Virus record (IMG/VR): IMGVR_UViG_3300042691_013543
Location: 1-33,535 of that record
Strand: one strand, 5' to 3'
DNA: 33,535 nucleotides
Origin: a virus
Part shown: positions 32,260 through 33,535 of the stretch, in pieces
Numbering within the stretch: position 1 is the first letter of the stretch
Layout of the letters: every line of letters begins with the position of its first letter
Position numbers and translations under genes: made by a program
The notes under the pieces: generated by a model
Told to the model about the DNA's origin: nothing
Databases searched by the model: none
What the model saw: the letters and a program-made list of their open reading frames with translations, nothing else

Positions 32260-33514
32260 CTTTTTTAATTGGGAAGAACTAACTCAAATACACGTTGAGC
32301 TAACTAATGCTTGTAATGCAGCATGTCCTATGTGTGCTCGGTTTCATTGTAATAGTCCGTTAGTGCGCCCTGACTTAATTATAGAACAAATTACAATTGA
32401 AAAATTTAAAAAATATTTTCCACCTGAAGTTATTGCTAAATTAGAAATTGTATTATTTTGCGGAGTACATGGTGATCCGGGAATGGCAAAAGATTTGTAT
32501 GAAATTTGTGAATATATTGCCGAAACTAATCCCAAGACTGCTGTTCGTATGAATACCAATGGCGGAATGCGTAAGCCTGAGTTTTGGTCAAAGATGGGAA
32601 AGTTATTTTCAGAACATAATAAAGATCACTTTCGTTGGGAGCTCACGTGGAGTATTGACGGCCTTGAAGATACAAATCATATCTATCGAAGAAACGTCGA
32701 ATGGAAAAATTTAATAGCTAATGCACAAGCATTTATTGATGCTGGCGGATTTGCCAATTGGGATTATTTAATTTTTAGACACAACGAACATCAAATAGAC
32801 GAAGCAATTGAATTATCAAAGAAAATGGGATTTTCTCGATTCTATCCTAAAAAAGCGTTGGGTGTAGATGATGGTTCTAAATTAGTTAAAATGGCTGCAA
32901 TGGATCGCGAAGGACAATTAGATTATTACATTTATCCTCCAGAAAATCCAAAAAATCGAAATTTAGAAAATGCACTACCAGATGTTAGTAATGTAGACAT
33001 TTACCCGTTTAGGTTTGAAGAATATAAACGTTTAAAAGATGCCGGTGAGTTACATGATACCGGATACTGGAATCGAGTTGATCGTGTTTATGATATATTA
33101 GCATCGGAAGATAACAGTTTGTTAGATTCTGCTGAAATTAAATGTAAAGCAAAAACTATGAATGGCGGCAAAGAAATTTTTATTGACAATCATGGTAGAG
33201 TTATACCTTGTTGTTATATGGGAACACATTTGAACGGAGTACACGGCGATAGTCAAAGTTTACAATTACATCATGAAGTTCGTAAATACGGATGGGAACA
33301 CTTTGATTTAAATTTACACTCGTTAAACGAAATTATGGAAGCGCATCACTTAGACAGAGCGTTTACTGATACATGGACCAAGCCTAGCTGCAAAGACGGT
33401 AAATTGGCCTATTGTGCTAATATCTGCGGAACTTACAGTCGAGTCGATAGAATCTATACACACGAAAAGATGGAAGACAAAGATCGTAATTGGCGTGTAA
33501 AAGATGTAAAATGA
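32252..33514 (+). CDS. Radical SAM/SPASM-type enzyme
   Basis: 420 residues; AGGA at 32241, seven bases before ATG. Radical SAM motif C21-N-A-A-C25-P-M-C28 lies near the N-terminus (HVELTNACNAACPMCARFHC), so this enzyme lacks the N-terminal twitch-like domain of its three neighbours. In place of GGEP it has CGVHGDPGM (70-78). The C-terminal third has C298, C320-C321 (GRVIPCCYMG), C380, C388 and C392 (YCANICG), a SPASM-like pattern for auxiliary Fe-S clusters. The SPASM group includes peptide-modifying and sulfatase-maturing enzymes, but also others, so the substrate is open. The stop overlaps the next ATG. It probably acts in the same operon product pathway (inference). Confidence 0.87.
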   Translation: MNNFFNWEELTQIHVELTNACNAACPMCARFHCNSPLVRPDLIIEQITIEKFKKYFPPEVIAKLEIVLFCGVHGDPGMAKDLYEICEYIAETNPKTAVRMNTNGGMRKPEFWSKMGKLFSEHNKDHFRWELTWSIDGLEDTNHIYRRNVEWKNLIANAQAFIDAGGFANWDYLIFRHNEHQIDEAIELSKKMGFSRFYPKKALGVDDGSKLVKMAAMDREGQLDYYIYPPENPKNRNLENALPDVSNVDIYPFRFEEYKRLKDAGELHDTGYWNRVDRVYDILASEDNSLLDSAEIKCKAKTMNGGKEIFIDNHGRVIPCCYMGTHLNGVHGDSQSLQLHHEVRKYGWEHFDLNLHSLNEIMEAHHLDRAFTDTWTKPSCKDGKLAYCANICGTYSRVDRIYTHEKMEDKDRNWRVKDVK

Positions 33515-33535
33515 GCCCAGTAAAAACAATAACGT
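33511..33535 (+). CDS. Start of a further gene, 3'-partial at the window edge
   Basis: An ATG at 33511 overlaps the TGA of the SPASM gene as ATGA, the same junction used at 21806, 22663 and 24068. The frame reads MSPVKTIT and stays open to the last base. Only eight codons are visible, so no function can be given; it shows that the island continues to the right. Confidence 0.55.

Noticed and set aside
21459-33535. Island as a bacterial genomic island or natural-product cluster (RiPP) rather than phage
   Set aside because: The tight spacing, late promoter box, same base composition and position behind tail-fibre genes fit a phage. No precursor peptide, transporter, regulator or protease is visible.
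1-33535. tRNA genes, CRISPR arrays, insertion sequences, attachment sites
   Set aside because: The window is almost fully coding on one strand with gaps of at most 61 bases. I saw no cloverleaf, spaced direct repeats with spacers, transposase or terminal inverted repeats.

Overview
The window looks like part of the late structural region of a marine T4-like (tailed, contractile) bacteriophage. The grounds are: AT-rich DNA; every convincing gene on the + strand with gaps of 0-60 bases; a giant baseplate/fibre-type structural protein; tandem tail-fibre genes, one ending in a T4 gp12-like collar domain; and TATAAATA-like late promoter boxes in four of the few intergenic gaps. No tRNA, rRNA, CRISPR, integrase, IS element or bacterial housekeeping gene is visible. 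The host cannot be named from this sequence.

Layout. (1) 2-10792: one giant structural gene, open through the left edge of the window, so its true start lies upstream. It has an N-terminal region with CBM5/12-like modules, an FG-GAP beta-propeller with modules inserted in its blades, a T4-like-specific core block, and about eight C-terminal beta repeats. (2) 10821-11468: a small conserved virion-type protein. (3) 11471-19493: four tandem tail-fibre paralogues that share one N-terminal domain but have different C-termini (a collar domain, a DAATKxYVD-type end, and two copies of an ARYADLAE domain). (4) 19503-21397: a pair of paralogous, probably structural proteins of unknown function. (5) 21459-33535: a modification island. 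It holds a 116-aa protein, two GT-A-like glycosyltransferases, a 193-aa protein, a third glycosyltransferase, an 874-aa protein made of six degenerate glycosyltransferase-like repeats followed by an intact-looking domain, a radical SAM enzyme, an SGNH-type hydrolase, three more radical SAM enzymes, and the first codons of another gene.

How it may work together. From 21806 to the right edge every gene overlaps the next by 4-14 bases, so the island is probably one translationally coupled late operon, starting at the promoter box near 21425. Its position directly behind the adhesin genes suggests a hypothesis: the glycosyltransferases and radical SAM enzymes build or modify a decoration on the virion (tail fibres or the repeat-rich giant protein) or on the host envelope. 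The family assignments rest on visible motifs (CX3CX2C, GGEP, DxD, GDS). The substrate, and the idea that the genes form one pathway, are inference. The most unusual items are the six-repeat degenerate glycosyltransferase gene, the four linked radical SAM genes (three with an N-terminal cysteine domain), and the propeller whose accessory modules are inserted at the same loop in several blades.
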